A stretch of DNA of 64,000 nucleotides from Solirubrobacteraceae bacterium (GCA_030690545.1 JAUYGN010000094.1:1-64000); one strand, 5' to 3'; shown: positions 49,203 to 59,479, counted from the stretch's first letter. The notes: generated by a model from the letters alone, not told the origin. Numbers and translations: made by a program.

Positions 49203-49819
49203 GCTGTCACCTCCGTGTAGCCGGCTGCAGCGAGCACGGCCTGGTAGTCCTCGGGCGTATCAACGTCCAGCGGAATGTTGCCTGCGACCGGCACATCTAC
49301 GACATCTCCGGCGCGCTCGTCGAGCAGGCGCCAGACGCCCTTGTCGCCGTGCAGGTCGGCGAGTTGGGAAAAGACCCTGCGATGAAAGGCGATCGGATGG
49401 CCGCGGCCGTCGTCGTAGCGGCACACCGCGAGCGGTGCGTCGCCGCGGGCCGCCAGCAGCGCCCGGACCGTCTCCGGCGTGACGCCGGGCTGGTCTCCAA
49501 GCATCAATACGAGCACCTCGCAGCGCTGGTTCACCGCGCCGAGCGCAGCCGCGATCGAGGACGAGCAGCCCTCGCCGTAGGAATCGTTGACGACGACCTC
49601 CGCGCCGGTGAAGTCGACGCGCTCGCGCACCTCTTCCGCCGCGCCGCCGATCGGAACGACGAGCTGGTCGAAGCCGCATGCGCGGGCGGTGGCGATCGTG
49701 TGGTCCAGCAGCGTGCCGTCGCCGTAGGGCAGCAGCTGCTTGGGTTGACCGAGGCGCTTGGAGCCGCCGGCACCGAGCACGAGCCCGGTGACGAACGACT
49801 CAGCCGGCGGGGACGGCAT
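49199..49819 (-). CDS. MobA/MocA-like molybdenum cofactor nucleotidyltransferase
   Basis: TGLVLGAGGSKRLGQPKQLLPYGDGTLLDHTIATARACGFDQLVVPIGG...LMLGDQPGVTPETVRALL. Confidence 0.88.
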   Translation of the reverse strand: MPSPPAESFVTGLVLGAGGSKRLGQPKQLLPYGDGTLLDHTIATARACGFDQLVVPIGGAAEEVRERVDFTGAEVVVNDSYGEGCSSSIAAALGAVNQRCEVLVLMLGDQPGVTPETVRALLAARGDAPLAVCRYDDGRGHPIAFHRRVFSQLADLHGDKGVWRLLDERAGDVVDVPVAGNIPLDVDTPEDYQAVLAAAGYTEVTA

Positions 49820-50903
49820 CCAGGTGCTCCCGCTGGTACTTCGTCTTGCAGCCGTCGCAGCAGAAGTAGACCGTCTCGCCGTCGTGCTCGACATGCGGGG
49901 TGTCCGCGGAGGCGATCACCGTCATGCCGCAGATCGGGTCGACGGCGGTCGTCGCGGTGGCCGGTGCGGCTGGCGGCGTGTCGCCGGCGAGGCTCGCTGC
50001 GTACTCCGTCTTGCAGGCCTCGCGGCAGAAGTAGATCGTCTCGCCGTCGTGCTCGAGCTGCGGCGTGTCAGGCGCCATCGTGACGGTCATGCCGCAGATC
50101 GGATCGACGGCGAACGTCGGCGGTGCCTCGGCGCTCGGGGAACGCAGCGGCGGCGTGTAGGCATCGCCGTAGCGGACCTCGATCAGCCGCGCGAGGATCG
50201 TCAGCGCGACCTCGGGCGGAGTGCGGGCGCCGATGTCGATGCCGGCCGGGTAGTCGACGCGCGCGAGCTGCTGCTCGGGCACCCCGGCGTCGCGCAGCTC
50301 CTCGATCAGGGCGGCACCGCGCTTCGGGCTGACGACGAGTCCGACGTAGGGAAGCTCGGCCTCGAGGCCGGCGCGGATCGCCTCGAGCTCACCCTTGCCG
50401 TGTGCGGCGATGACGATGCCGAGGTCACCCTCCTGCACGTTGGCCGCGTTGTCGCCGACCGCGGCGATGTCCAGGTCGAACTGGGGACCGAGCTGCTCCA
50501 GCGCGGCCGCGATCGGCTTCGAACCGACGACGTTCACGCGAGGGGTCGGCAATGTCGGCTCCAGGAAGATCTCGATTGCGCCACCGGAGAGGCAGCTGTT
50601 GAGGACCGTCACCGCGCCGTCCTCGTCGGCGTCCTGCCGGCCTGCGACCTCTTCCTCCGTCGGCAGGATCCGCAGGAGGACGGGCTCGCCGGACTTCATC
50701 GCCGTCCAGGCGAACAGCCGGACGCTGTGCTCGGCGCAGATGCCGCCGACGAAGCCTTCGATATTGCCATCGCTCGTGATGAGCGCGACGTCTCCCGCGT
50801 GGGCGCTCGTCGGACGCTGGGCGCGTACGACGGTCGCCGTTGCGAAGGCCGCGCCCTGCGCGGCGAGCTCCTCAGCTCGCCGCGCCAGCGCGTCATTTCT
50901 CAC
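49800..50903 (-). CDS. XdhC/CoxF-like protein fused to two C-terminal YHS domains
   Basis: GTG start; CoxI/XdhC domain GNIEGFVGGICAEHSVRL; YHS repeats FAVDPICGMTVTMAPDTPQLEHDGETIYFCREACKTEYA and TAVDPICGMTVIASADTPHVEHDGETVYFCCDGCKTKYQ. Confidence 0.9.
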   Translation of the reverse strand: MRNDALARRAEELAAQGAAFATATVVRAQRPTSAHAGDVALITSDGNIEGFVGGICAEHSVRLFAWTAMKSGEPVLLRILPTEEEVAGRQDADEDGAVTVLNSCLSGGAIEIFLEPTLPTPRVNVVGSKPIAAALEQLGPQFDLDIAAVGDNAANVQEGDLGIVIAAHGKGELEAIRAGLEAELPYVGLVVSPKRGAALIEELRDAGVPEQQLARVDYPAGIDIGARTPPEVALTILARLIEVRYGDAYTPPLRSPSAEAPPTFAVDPICGMTVTMAPDTPQLEHDGETIYFCREACKTEYAASLAGDTPPAAPATATTAVDPICGMTVIASADTPHVEHDGETVYFCCDGCKTKYQREHLDAVPAG

Positions 50904-53326
50904 TGCGGGGGCTGCGCGTTTCCGTTCATCGCGGCCCACACGCGGGCGGGGAAGCACGGGATGTCCATGTACTTGATCCCCTTGGCGTGGTAGAGCGCGT
51001 CGACGACCGCGTTGGCGATGCACGGCGGGGACCCCACGCAGGGGGACTCGCCGACACCCTTGGCGCCGATCGGATGGTGCGGACACGGCGTGACCGTCTC
51101 GCCGAGCTCGAAGCCGTGCTCCGGGCACTCGAGCGCCGTCGGCAACAGGTAGTCCATGAACGATGCGTTCATGCAGTTGCCCGACTCGTCGAACGAGATG
51201 ATCTCCATCAGCGCCTGGCCGATGCCCTCGACGAGTCCGCCGTGGATCTGGCCCTCGACGACCAGCGGGTTGATCCGCACGCCGCAGTCATCGACCGCGA
51301 TGAAGCGGCGCATGTGGACCTTGCCGGTGCCGGGATCGACGTCGACCACCGCGATGTACGCCCCGAAGGGGTACGTCAGGTTGGGCGGGTCGTACACGGC
51401 GTTGGCGTCCAGGCCGCCCTCGAGCCCCTCGGGGAGGTTCGTGGCGCTGTAGGCGTACTCCGCGATCCGCTCGATCGTGGCGCCGCGCTCCGGATCGCCG
51501 CGCACGAACCAGCGACCCTTCTCCCACGCCAGGTCCTCGGCGCGGCTCTCGAGCATCAGCGCGGCGAACTGGCGAGCCTTGTCGCGCACCTTGCGCGACA
51601 CGACGGCCACGGCGCCGCCGGAGACCGGCGTCGACCGGCTGCCGTACGTGCCCAGGCCGTACGGCGTCTTGTCCGTGTCGCCATGGCGAACCATGATGTG
51701 GTTCGGGGAGATGCCGAGCTCCTCGGCGACGATCTGCGCGAACGTCGTCTCGTGGCCCTGCCCCTGCGTCTGGGCGGAGATCGACACGACGGCCTTGCCG
51801 GACGGATGGACGCGCAGCTCGGCGCCGTCGTTCATCGCCAGGCCGAGGATGTCCATGTGGCGGCGCGGACCGGCGCCGACCCCCTCCGTGAAGAAGGAGA
51901 TGCCGATGCCCATCAACTCGCCCTTGGCGAGCTTCTCCTGTTGTTCTCGTCGTAGGCCGTCGTAGTCCGCCATCTCCAGGGCGAGCTTCATCGCCTTGTG
52001 GTAGTCGCCCGAGTCGTAGACCCAGCCGGTCGCCGACTCGTAGGGGAACTGGTCGGAGCGGATGAAGCTGCGCATGCGCAGATCGACCGGATCGGTCCGC
52101 ATCTCCATCGCCAGCGCGTCGACCATCCGCTCGACGAGGTAGACGGCCTCGGTGATGCGGAAGGAGCAGCGGTAGGCGACGCCGCCCGGTGCCTTGTTCG
52201 TGTACACGGCCTTGACCTGGCAGTGCGCGCCCTGGAGGTCGTAGGACCCCGTGACGATGTGGAAGAACCCGGCCGGGAACTTCGTCGCCTGAGCGGTCGA
52301 GTCGAACGCGCCGTGGTCGGCGATCGCGTCGACGCGCAGGCCGGTGATCTTGCCGCCCTTGGAGCACATCTCGCTGTACATGAGGTAGTCGCGAGCGAAC
52401 CCGGTCGAGGCGAGGTTCTCCGAGCGGTCCTCGATCCACTTGACGGGAGCGCCGGCCACGATCGAACCGGCGATCGCGCAGACGTAGCCCGGGTAGACCG
52501 GCACCTTGTTGCCGAACCCGCCGCCGATGTCGTTGCAGAGGATGCGGATGTTCTGCTCCGGCAGACCCGCCACCTGCGCGTACACCGTGCGGTGCGCGTG
52601 CGGCGCCTGGTTGCCGTTGTAGATGTTCAGCTGACCGGTCGCCGGGTTCATGTCGGCGACCATGCCACACGTCTCCATCGGACACGGATGGCTGCGCGGG
52701 TCGAGCACCGTGCGGATGGCGACGACGTCGGCCTCGGCGAACACGCGGTCGCATGTCGCCTTGTCGCCGGCCTCCCACAGCGGGCTGGCGAGGTTGTCGA
52801 CCTGGCCGACCTTGTCGTCGCGGATCAGCGGGGCGTCGGGATCGAGCGCCTTGCGGCAGTTGACGACCGCCGGCAGCACGTCGTAGTCGACCTCGATCAG
52901 CTGCAGTGCGTCCTGCGCCGCGTAGGCATCGGTCGCGATGACGAACGCCACCTCCTGGAGGTGGAAGCGGACCTTGTCTCCGGCGAGCACGGCCTGCGTG
53001 TCGTAGGAGATCGTCGGCATCCAGGCCAGACCGAGCGTCTCGAGATCCTTCGCGATGACGACCGCGGCGACCTTCGGGTGCGCGAGCGCAGCCGACGTGT
53101 CGATCGAGTTGATCGTCGCGTGGGCGTACGGCGAGCGCAGGATGGCGCTGTGCAGCATGCCGGGCAGGCGGACGTCGTCCATGTAGTCGCCGAGGCCGCG
53201 GATGAAGCGCGCGTCCTCCTTGCGCTTCATGTGGCCGAAGCCGATCGGCGCGTCGGTGACCTCGCCCCAGGTGCCGCCGCCGGCCCAGCCGGGGTTGCGG
53301 CCGGGAGTTGTCTCAATGGTTGCCAT
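50900..53326 (-). CDS. coxL: Aerobic carbon monoxide dehydrogenase large subunit, form I
   Basis: Form I active-site loop VAYRCSFR (coded at 52157-52177) and Moco-binding motifs; ends GAKGVGESPCVG... Confidence 0.95.
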   Translation of the reverse strand: MATIETTPGRNPGWAGGGTWGEVTDAPIGFGHMKRKEDARFIRGLGDYMDDVRLPGMLHSAILRSPYAHATINSIDTSAALAHPKVAAVVIAKDLETLGLAWMPTISYDTQAVLAGDKVRFHLQEVAFVIATDAYAAQDALQLIEVDYDVLPAVVNCRKALDPDAPLIRDDKVGQVDNLASPLWEAGDKATCDRVFAEADVVAIRTVLDPRSHPCPMETCGMVADMNPATGQLNIYNGNQAPHAHRTVYAQVAGLPEQNIRILCNDIGGGFGNKVPVYPGYVCAIAGSIVAGAPVKWIEDRSENLASTGFARDYLMYSEMCSKGGKITGLRVDAIADHGAFDSTAQATKFPAGFFHIVTGSYDLQGAHCQVKAVYTNKAPGGVAYRCSFRITEAVYLVERMVDALAMEMRTDPVDLRMRSFIRSDQFPYESATGWVYDSGDYHKAMKLALEMADYDGLRREQQEKLAKGELMGIGISFFTEGVGAGPRRHMDILGLAMNDGAELRVHPSGKAVVSISAQTQGQGHETTFAQIVAEELGISPNHIMVRHGDTDKTPYGLGTYGSRSTPVSGGAVAVVSRKVRDKARQFAALMLESRAEDLAWEKGRWFVRGDPERGATIERIAEYAYSATNLPEGLEGGLDANAVYDPPNLTYPFGAYIAVVDVDPGTGKVHMRRFIAVDDCGVRINPLVVEGQIHGGLVEGIGQALMEIISFDESGNCMNASFMDYLLPTALECPEHGFELGETVTPCPHHPIGAKGVGESPCVGSPPCIANAVVDALYHAKGIKYMDIPCFPARVWAAMNGNAQPPQ

Positions 53327-53328
53327 AG

Positions 53329-53856
<528 letters not shown>

Positions 53857-53866
53857 GGGTCTCCTC

Positions 53867-54748
53867 CTAGCTGACGGCCGTGGCGGCCGCGCGGCTGAGA
53901 GCGCGTGTGGTCAGGACGCCGGCGACGTGGCGCTTGTAGTCGGCCGGACCGCGACCGTCGCTGTTGGGCGAGCAGTCGGCTGCGGCCATCTGACCGCACT
54001 GGGCGAACAGATCCTCCGACGGCGCCTGACCGACGAGCGCCTTCTCGGCGCGCTCGATGTGCAGCGTGGTCGGACCGACGGCGCTACAGGCGACGCCCGC
54101 GAACGTGATGCGGCCGCCCTCGATCGCCAGCGCGGCGGAGGCGGCGACGATCGCGAAGTCTCCGGCGCGACGCTCGACCTTCTCGTGGGCGCCACCGAAG
54201 CCCGAATGAGTCGGGATCCGGACCTCGATCAGCATCTCCGTCGGCTGAACGGAGGTCATGTAGGGACCGAGATGGAACTCCTCCATGCCGACGACGCGCT
54301 CCGCGCCACCGGGCCCGCGCAGCACGGCCTCGCCCTTGAGGGCGACGACGACGCCGGAGAGGTCCTCGGCCGGATCGGACTGGCAGAGCGATCCGCCCAT
54401 CGTTCCGCGATTGCGCACGACCGGGTCGGCGAGGACGGCCTCGGCCTCCCGGAAGATGTGCGGGAACACCTGGGAGAGCAGGTCGGACTCGAGCATGTTG
54501 ACGTGACGCGTGAGCGCCCCGATGCGAATCTCGTTGCCCTCTTGACGGATGTAGTTCAGCTCCGACTCAAGCGGGTTGATGTCGATCACGTGACCGGGGT
54601 TGGCGAGGCGCAGCTTCATCATCGGGATGAGGCTGTACCCGCCCGCCAGGATGCGCGCGTTCCCGCCCAGCGCTTGCAACTGCGCTATGGCGTCGTCGAC
54701 GCTCGTGGCCCGCGAGTACTCGCAGGGCGCGGGGGTCTGCATTGCCAA
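53867..54748 (-). CDS. coxM: Carbon monoxide dehydrogenase medium FAD-binding subunit
   Basis: ARILAGGYSLIPMMKLRLANPGHVIDINPL (AGGYS/TIGG-type FAD motif) and NRGTMGGSLCQSDPAEDL. Confidence 0.94.
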   Translation of the reverse strand: MAMQTPAPCEYSRATSVDDAIAQLQALGGNARILAGGYSLIPMMKLRLANPGHVIDINPLESELNYIRQEGNEIRIGALTRHVNMLESDLLSQVFPHIFREAEAVLADPVVRNRGTMGGSLCQSDPAEDLSGVVVALKGEAVLRGPGGAERVVGMEEFHLGPYMTSVQPTEMLIEVRIPTHSGFGGAHEKVERRAGDFAIVAASAALAIEGGRITFAGVACSAVGPTTLHIERAEKALVGQAPSEDLFAQCGQMAAADCSPNSDGRGPADYKRHVAGVLTTRALSRAAATAVS

Positions 54749-54802
54749 GGTGTGACGCTCCTCTCCTCCGAAAGTGGTCCGGAGGTGATCCTATGCACGC
54801 TA

Positions 54803-54847
54803 CGATCCGCTTGCAACCCATATGAAGGGATCGCTTAATTGACCCTT
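54803..54847. promoter_or_regulatory. Overlapping inverted repeats at the coxM/lysR divergent promoter
   Basis: CGATCC (54803-54808)/GGATCG (54828-54833) and AAGGG (54825-54829)/CCCTT (54843-54847), spanning the lysR start. Confidence 0.4.
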
Positions 54848-55801
54848 TCGCAGCTACGGAGCTTCCTGGCGGTGGCACGACTCGGCTCCGTCAAGGCCGC
54901 AGCCCGTGCGCTGGAGGTCTCGGAGCCGGCGGTATCTGGCGCGGTTGGAGCCTTGCGCCGGGAGCTCGGCGACAAGTTGTACGTGCGAGCGGGCGGGATC
55001 CTCGAGCTGACGGCGGGCGGCCGGCGGCTGGCGAGCGCGGCCAGCGACATCCTCGAGCTCGAGGCGGAGGCGCGCCGCGCGTTCCGCGAGACCGACCGCG
55101 AGCGGTCGGTCGTGCGCGTGGCAGCGACGCCGCCGTTCGCGGAGTTCGCCGCCGGTCCGCTGCTGAACGCGTTCAGCCACCGCCACGAGGGCATCGAGGT
55201 CGAGCTGCAGGTCGCGCGGCGCGAGGAGTTCGCCTCGCTGCTCGCCGACCGTGCGGCCGACGTCGCGCTCGGCGCCCCGGCGACCGACCGCGCCGACGTG
55301 CCGGCGATGGTCTCCGAGCCGTTCTTGCGCTACGGGCTGATCGTCGTGGCCGCGCCGGGGCACACCCTGTCGGCGTCCAAGGGCCTCGCGCCGGCCGCGC
55401 TCGTCAGCACGCCCTGGCTGCTCGGTCCCTACGAGAGCGAGCGATCGACCGATACGGGCGCGTTCCTGGCGCGTCAGTCGATCGCCCCGCGCCGGACTCG
55501 GGCCTATCCGAACTTCGCGGCGGCGACCGCGCAGGTCGCGTCGGGACGCGGCGTGACGCTCGCGATCGCCCATACCGTGCGCGACGAGCTCGAGCGCGGC
55601 GCGCTCGTCGAGCTCGACGTGCGCGGTACGCCGATCTCCGGCCTCTGGTACGTCAGCACGCTGCGACGCCAGCTGCGCACCCCGTCTGCGGAGGCGCTGC
55701 GGGCCTTCGTCACGACACCCGAGGCGACGCGAGCGATCCTCGCCCGCGGGGGCGGCGTCCCGGCGGAGCGCTTCGTGCACATGGGCACGCGCTGGAGCTG
55801 A
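54839..55801 (+). CDS. LysR-family regulator divergent from coxMSL
   Basis: TTG start; LTLSQLRSFLAVARLGSVKAAARALEVSEPAVSGAVGALRRELGDKLYVRAGG. Confidence 0.9.
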   Translation: MTLSQLRSFLAVARLGSVKAAARALEVSEPAVSGAVGALRRELGDKLYVRAGGILELTAGGRRLASAASDILELEAEARRAFRETDRERSVVRVAATPPFAEFAAGPLLNAFSHRHEGIEVELQVARREEFASLLADRAADVALGAPATDRADVPAMVSEPFLRYGLIVVAAPGHTLSASKGLAPAALVSTPWLLGPYESERSTDTGAFLARQSIAPRRTRAYPNFAAATAQVASGRGVTLAIAHTVRDELERGALVELDVRGTPISGLWYVSTLRRQLRTPSAEALRAFVTTPEATRAILARGGGVPAERFVHMGTRWS

Positions 55802-55848
55802 TCGACCCTGCCGGCAGGGTCGAGGCGGCCACGCGGACCGGGCCGGCG

Positions 55849-56058
55849 TCAGCTTGCCGCGCCCTCCTGCTCGAGCCGCTTGATCTCCTGGAACGTCGAG
55901 GCGGCGTTGTGCTCCTCGTTCTCGCAATAGCGCGGCGGCGGGCCCTGGCGGGCAGCGCGGTTGTCCTTGCGCGGAGGCTCGACGGCCTCCTGCTCGCATC
56001 CGGGGTACAGGCAGATGACCTTCTCGCCCGGCGCCTTCTCGCTCCTCGTGGTCTCCAT
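55849..56058 (-). CDS. Small Cys/His protein, putative zinc-binding (69 aa)
   Basis: METTRSEKAPGEKVICLYPGCEQEAVEPPRKDNRAARQGPPPRYCENEEHNAASTFQEIKRLEQEGAAS. Confidence 0.6.
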   Translation of the reverse strand: METTRSEKAPGEKVICLYPGCEQEAVEPPRKDNRAARQGPPPRYCENEEHNAASTFQEIKRLEQEGAAS

Positions 56059-56263
56059 GCGCTCTCCTCCTGCTTGGTCCCGTGGTTATCGCCGCAGTCG
56101 TAACGTAGCAATCGCTTCATCGGCCGCAACGTTGGCGCCCTCGCGGTCTTCGATCGTGCGCGCGGGCACGTGGCCGAGGGCGCGGATTCCGGAGCCGGGC
56201 CGGGTGTTTCGCTACGGTTCGGTCATCCTGGACGGGACGCTACCTATGCATCCGGAGCCGACT

Positions 56264-56755
56264 ATGAGCAGCGAACTTCTGACCCATCTCGACGAGGACG
56301 GGCGTGCCCGCATGGTCGACGTGGGCGCCAAGCCCGAGACCGATCGCGTCGCGACCGCCCGCGCGGTCGTGCGGATGACGCCGCAGACCGTCATTGCGGT
56401 GCGGGACGGCGACGCGCCGAAGGGCGACGTGATCGGCACCGCGCGGCTGGCCGCGATCCAGGCGGCCAAGCGGACCGACCAATGGATCCCGCTCGCGCAC
56501 ACGCTGCCGCTGAACTCGGTCGACGTCGACATCGACGTCGACGCGCCGGCCGGCGCAGTGATCGTGACGGTCACCGCGCGCGTATACGCCCGCACCGGCG
56601 TCGAGATGGAGGCTATGGTCGGCTGCGCCGCCGCTGCGCTGACGATCTACGACATGGTCAAGGGCATCGAGCGCGGAGTCGTCGTGGAGCGGGTAGAGCT
56701 GCTCACCAAGAGTGGGGGTCGATCGGGGACATGGAGGCGTGATGAGCAAGATTGA
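56264..56755 (+). CDS. moaC: Cyclic pyranopterin monophosphate synthase MoaC
   Basis: TDQWIPLAHTLPLNSVDVDI...VEMEAMVGCAAAALTIYDMVKGI; alternative start 56246. Confidence 0.94.
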   Translation: MSSELLTHLDEDGRARMVDVGAKPETDRVATARAVVRMTPQTVIAVRDGDAPKGDVIGTARLAAIQAAKRTDQWIPLAHTLPLNSVDVDIDVDAPAGAVIVTVTARVYARTGVEMEAMVGCAAAALTIYDMVKGIERGVVVERVELLTKSGGRSGTWRRDEQD

Positions 56756-57740
56756 TCCACTGACAGACGGGCATCGCCGGCTGATCCGCGACGTGCGGGT
56801 CTCGGTCACGGATCGCTGCAACTTCCGCTGCCAGTACTGCATGCCTGCCGAAGGACTGCCGTGGCTGGAACGCGATGCGGTCCTGAGCTTCGAGGAACTC
56901 GAGCGTCTCGTCGGGGTGCTCTCGTCGATGGGCGTGCACGACGTGCGCCTGACCGGCGGCGAGCCGCTCGTGCGACGCGACTTTCCCCGCCTGGCCGCGA
57001 TGCTCGCCAAGGTGCCGGGGGTCGAGGACCTCAGCGTGACGACGAACGGCTTCCTGCTCGAGCGCGACGCCGAGGCACTCGTCGCCGCGGGGATCAACCG
57101 CTTCAACGTGTCCGTCGACTCGCTGCAGCGCGACCGCTTCTTCGAGATGACGCGGCGCGACGCCCTGCCCCGCGTCCTGCGTGGCCTGGAGAAGCTCGCG
57201 ACCTTTCCCGACGCGCACCCGATCAAGATCAACGCGGTCGGCATGCGCGGCTTCACGGAGACCGAGATCGTGCCGATGGCCGAGTTCGCGCGCAGCCACC
57301 CCTACCAGGTGCGCTTCATCGAGTTCATGCCGCTCGATGCCGACCATTCCTGGGATCCCAGCCTCGTCCTCACCGGCGACGAGATCCGCGCCGCGATCCA
57401 CGAGGTCTATCCGCTCGAGGCCGAGCCGCGCGAGCCGAGCGCGACGGCACGTGTCTACCGCTTCGCGGACGGCAAGGGCAGGATCGGCTTCATCAACCCG
57501 CTGTCCGAGCCGTTCTGCGGCGACTGCGACCGGATCAGGGTCACCGCCGAGGGCAAGCTGCGAACCTGCCTGTTCAGCCTGCACGAGACCGATCTGCGCG
57601 GCCCACTGCGCGAGGGCGTGTCCGACGACGAGCTGCGCGAGATCATCCGCGACGCCGTCTGGCGCAAGGAGCTCAAGCACCACGTCAACGAGCCGGGCTT
57701 CCGCCAGCCCGAGCGAACGATGTCGCAGATCGGCGGCTAA
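56742..57740 (+). CDS. moaA: GTP 3',8-cyclase MoaA
   Basis: VSVTDRCNFRCQYCMPAEGLPWL radical SAM motif; C-terminal Fe-S motif CGDCDRIRVTAEGKLRTCLF. Confidence 0.96.
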   Translation: MSKIDPLTDGHRRLIRDVRVSVTDRCNFRCQYCMPAEGLPWLERDAVLSFEELERLVGVLSSMGVHDVRLTGGEPLVRRDFPRLAAMLAKVPGVEDLSVTTNGFLLERDAEALVAAGINRFNVSVDSLQRDRFFEMTRRDALPRVLRGLEKLATFPDAHPIKINAVGMRGFTETEIVPMAEFARSHPYQVRFIEFMPLDADHSWDPSLVLTGDEIRAAIHEVYPLEAEPREPSATARVYRFADGKGRIGFINPLSEPFCGDCDRIRVTAEGKLRTCLFSLHETDLRGPLREGVSDDELREIIRDAVWRKELKHHVNEPGFRQPERTMSQIGG

Positions 57741-57888
57741 TCCTCCCGAGCACGAGGCCCGTTGACCCGTTTCGTCCTCGCTCGCGTACGGGTTGGTAAG
57801 GGGTCTGCCGGGCTCGTGATGTGGCGCCCTGGCGGTCTATCCCCAGAAGTAGGATCGCTAGCTCATCCAGAGGGAGGTGCAGGGATAC

Positions 57889-58326
57889 ATGGGAAACAAG
57901 AGCCTCGCGGCCGGGGCGTCTCTGCTGATCGGGGCGGCATACGTCGGGGTCGGCATCATCGGATTCTTCATCACCGGGTTCGGGAACTTCCTGGCGGACA
58001 CCGACGACACGCTGCTGTTCGGGTTCGCCAGCATCAATCCGCTGCACAACCTGGTGCACATCGTCGTCGGCGCGTTCCTGATCGCGATGACGCGGTTCTC
58101 GACGCCGACGACCGAAGGCGCGCTGATGGGCGTCGGCCTGTTCTACATCGTCGCCTTCGTGATCGGCGTGGTCGCGCCGGACAACCTGACGATCATCTCG
58201 ATGAACGGCGCCGGCGACGGCGAGAACTTCGTGCATATCTTCACGGGCGTGACGGCACTGACCGCCGGGCTCATCTCGGTCGCACAGTCCGAGGCCGCGG
58301 CGAAGAAGAGCGGCATCCGAAGCTAG
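57889..58326 (+). CDS. DUF4383-type four-TM membrane protein
   Basis: MGNKSLAAGASLLIGAAYVGVGIIGFFITGF...INPLHNLVHIVVGAFLIAM. Confidence 0.75.
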   Translation: MGNKSLAAGASLLIGAAYVGVGIIGFFITGFGNFLADTDDTLLFGFASINPLHNLVHIVVGAFLIAMTRFSTPTTEGALMGVGLFYIVAFVIGVVAPDNLTIISMNGAGDGENFVHIFTGVTALTAGLISVAQSEAAAKKSGIRS

Positions 58327-58390
58327 GAGGCCCAGCACGAGCTGGAGTGCCGCGAAGCACAGCGGCGCTCACGGCGATACCTGGTTGCGC

Positions 58391-58427
58391 AACGGCACGC
58401 GACGCTCATCGAGCGTCGCGTGCCGTT
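58391..58427. terminator. Perfect 17-bp hairpin between convergent genes
   Basis: AACGGCACGCGACGCTC-atc-GAGCGTCGCGTGCCGTT. Confidence 0.8.
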
Positions 58428-58461
58428 CGCGTCTGCGGATGCCGTTGCGCGGCGCGCGCGC

Positions 58462-58836
58462 TCAGGCCGTCACCACCTGGCCGCGCCCGCCTTCGACGAA
58501 GCCATTGATGATCATGATGAGCGGGCGCTCGATGTCGAGCTCCTCGAGCGTCGTGCGCAGATACCACTGGACCTTCGTGAACGCATCGTCGGTGATCTTC
58601 AGGTTCGCGTGCGAGTCGCCGAGCGCGCGGCCCTCGTAGGCCAGCGTTCCGCCGCCGAGGGCGAAGGTCAGAAACTGGCGCTGATGGTGCTTGAGCCTGT
58701 CCCGATCGATGCCGGCGAAGTACGGCTGCAGCTCCGGGTCCGCCCACAGCTTCTCGTAGAAGACGTCGACGACCTTCTCGATCCCTTCGGCGCCTCCGAT
58801 GGACTGGTACATCGCGTCGTGAGTCTCCGTCGCCAT
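58462..58836 (-). CDS. Group I-type truncated hemoglobin
   Basis: MYQSIGGAEGIEKVVDVFYEKLWADPELQPYFAGIDRDRLKHHQRQFLTFALGGGTLAYEGRALGDSHANLKI. Confidence 0.92.
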   Translation of the reverse strand: MATETHDAMYQSIGGAEGIEKVVDVFYEKLWADPELQPYFAGIDRDRLKHHQRQFLTFALGGGTLAYEGRALGDSHANLKITDDAFTKVQWYLRTTLEELDIERPLIMIINGFVEGGRGQVVTA

Positions 58837-58945
58837 ATGGCGCTGATCCTTTCTGCTGGAACGATCCTCCCGCCGCGAGGCTAAGTCGACAACGTGTCGA
58901 TGCTGCGTCAGCCAGATGAACGCCGCGTGAACGGCACCGCGGCGC

Positions 58946-59479
58946 TCAGCTGTGGCTGTGGCTGCCGAAGGCGAGCGCCAGCAGGCTGGCCGACGCGAGC
59001 ATCATGCCCAACCGCACCGCGTGGTTTCCGCGCAGCCAGCCGAACAGCCGGCCTGCGCGGCCGGACGGCCGCAGCCACGCGCCGACGAGCGCTGCCAGCG
59101 CGAGCTGGTCGAGCGTCGCGACGGTGTCGGCGACCGCGATCGGCTCCGGCTCCCAGGCCCAGGGCCCGATCGGCATGCCAGCCGTCCGAGACATCAGCCA
59201 GATCGCCGTGACCGCGAGGCTGCCGTACAGCGCCACGCGCAGCAGCCGTTCGCCGGCGCGGCCGCGATACACCGCGTAGGCCCAGCCGAGCTGCGCGTAC
59301 GCGACGACGCCGAAGAACACGCCGAACGCCCACCAGTGCGGGGCGTGGTCGATGCCCGCCTTGATGTGGATGACACCGGCGGCCGCGGCGAGGCCGGCGG
59401 CGACGACGAGCGTCTGGGCCTGCGGCGGCCGATCGCCGCGCGTCGCAGGCCCGGTCCGCGGTGACGGGGCCGTGATCAC
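58946..59479 (-). CDS. Hypothetical membrane protein (177 aa)
   Basis: GTG start overlapping upstream TGA; AQTLVVAAGLAAAAGVIHIKAGIDHAPHWWAFGVFFGVVAYAQLGWA. Confidence 0.65.
   Translation of the reverse strand: MITAPSPRTGPATRGDRPPQAQTLVVAAGLAAAAGVIHIKAGIDHAPHWWAFGVFFGVVAYAQLGWAYAVYRGRAGERLLRVALYGSLAVTAIWLMSRTAGMPIGPWAWEPEPIAVADTVATLDQLALAALVGAWLRPSGRAGRLFGWLRGNHAVRLGMMLASASLLALAFGSHSHS

Noticed and set aside
50900-53326. Annotation as xanthine dehydrogenase or form II CODH-like
   Set aside because: The active-site loop reads AYRCSFR (form I signature), and coxM, coxS, coxD, coxE and coxG are adjacent.
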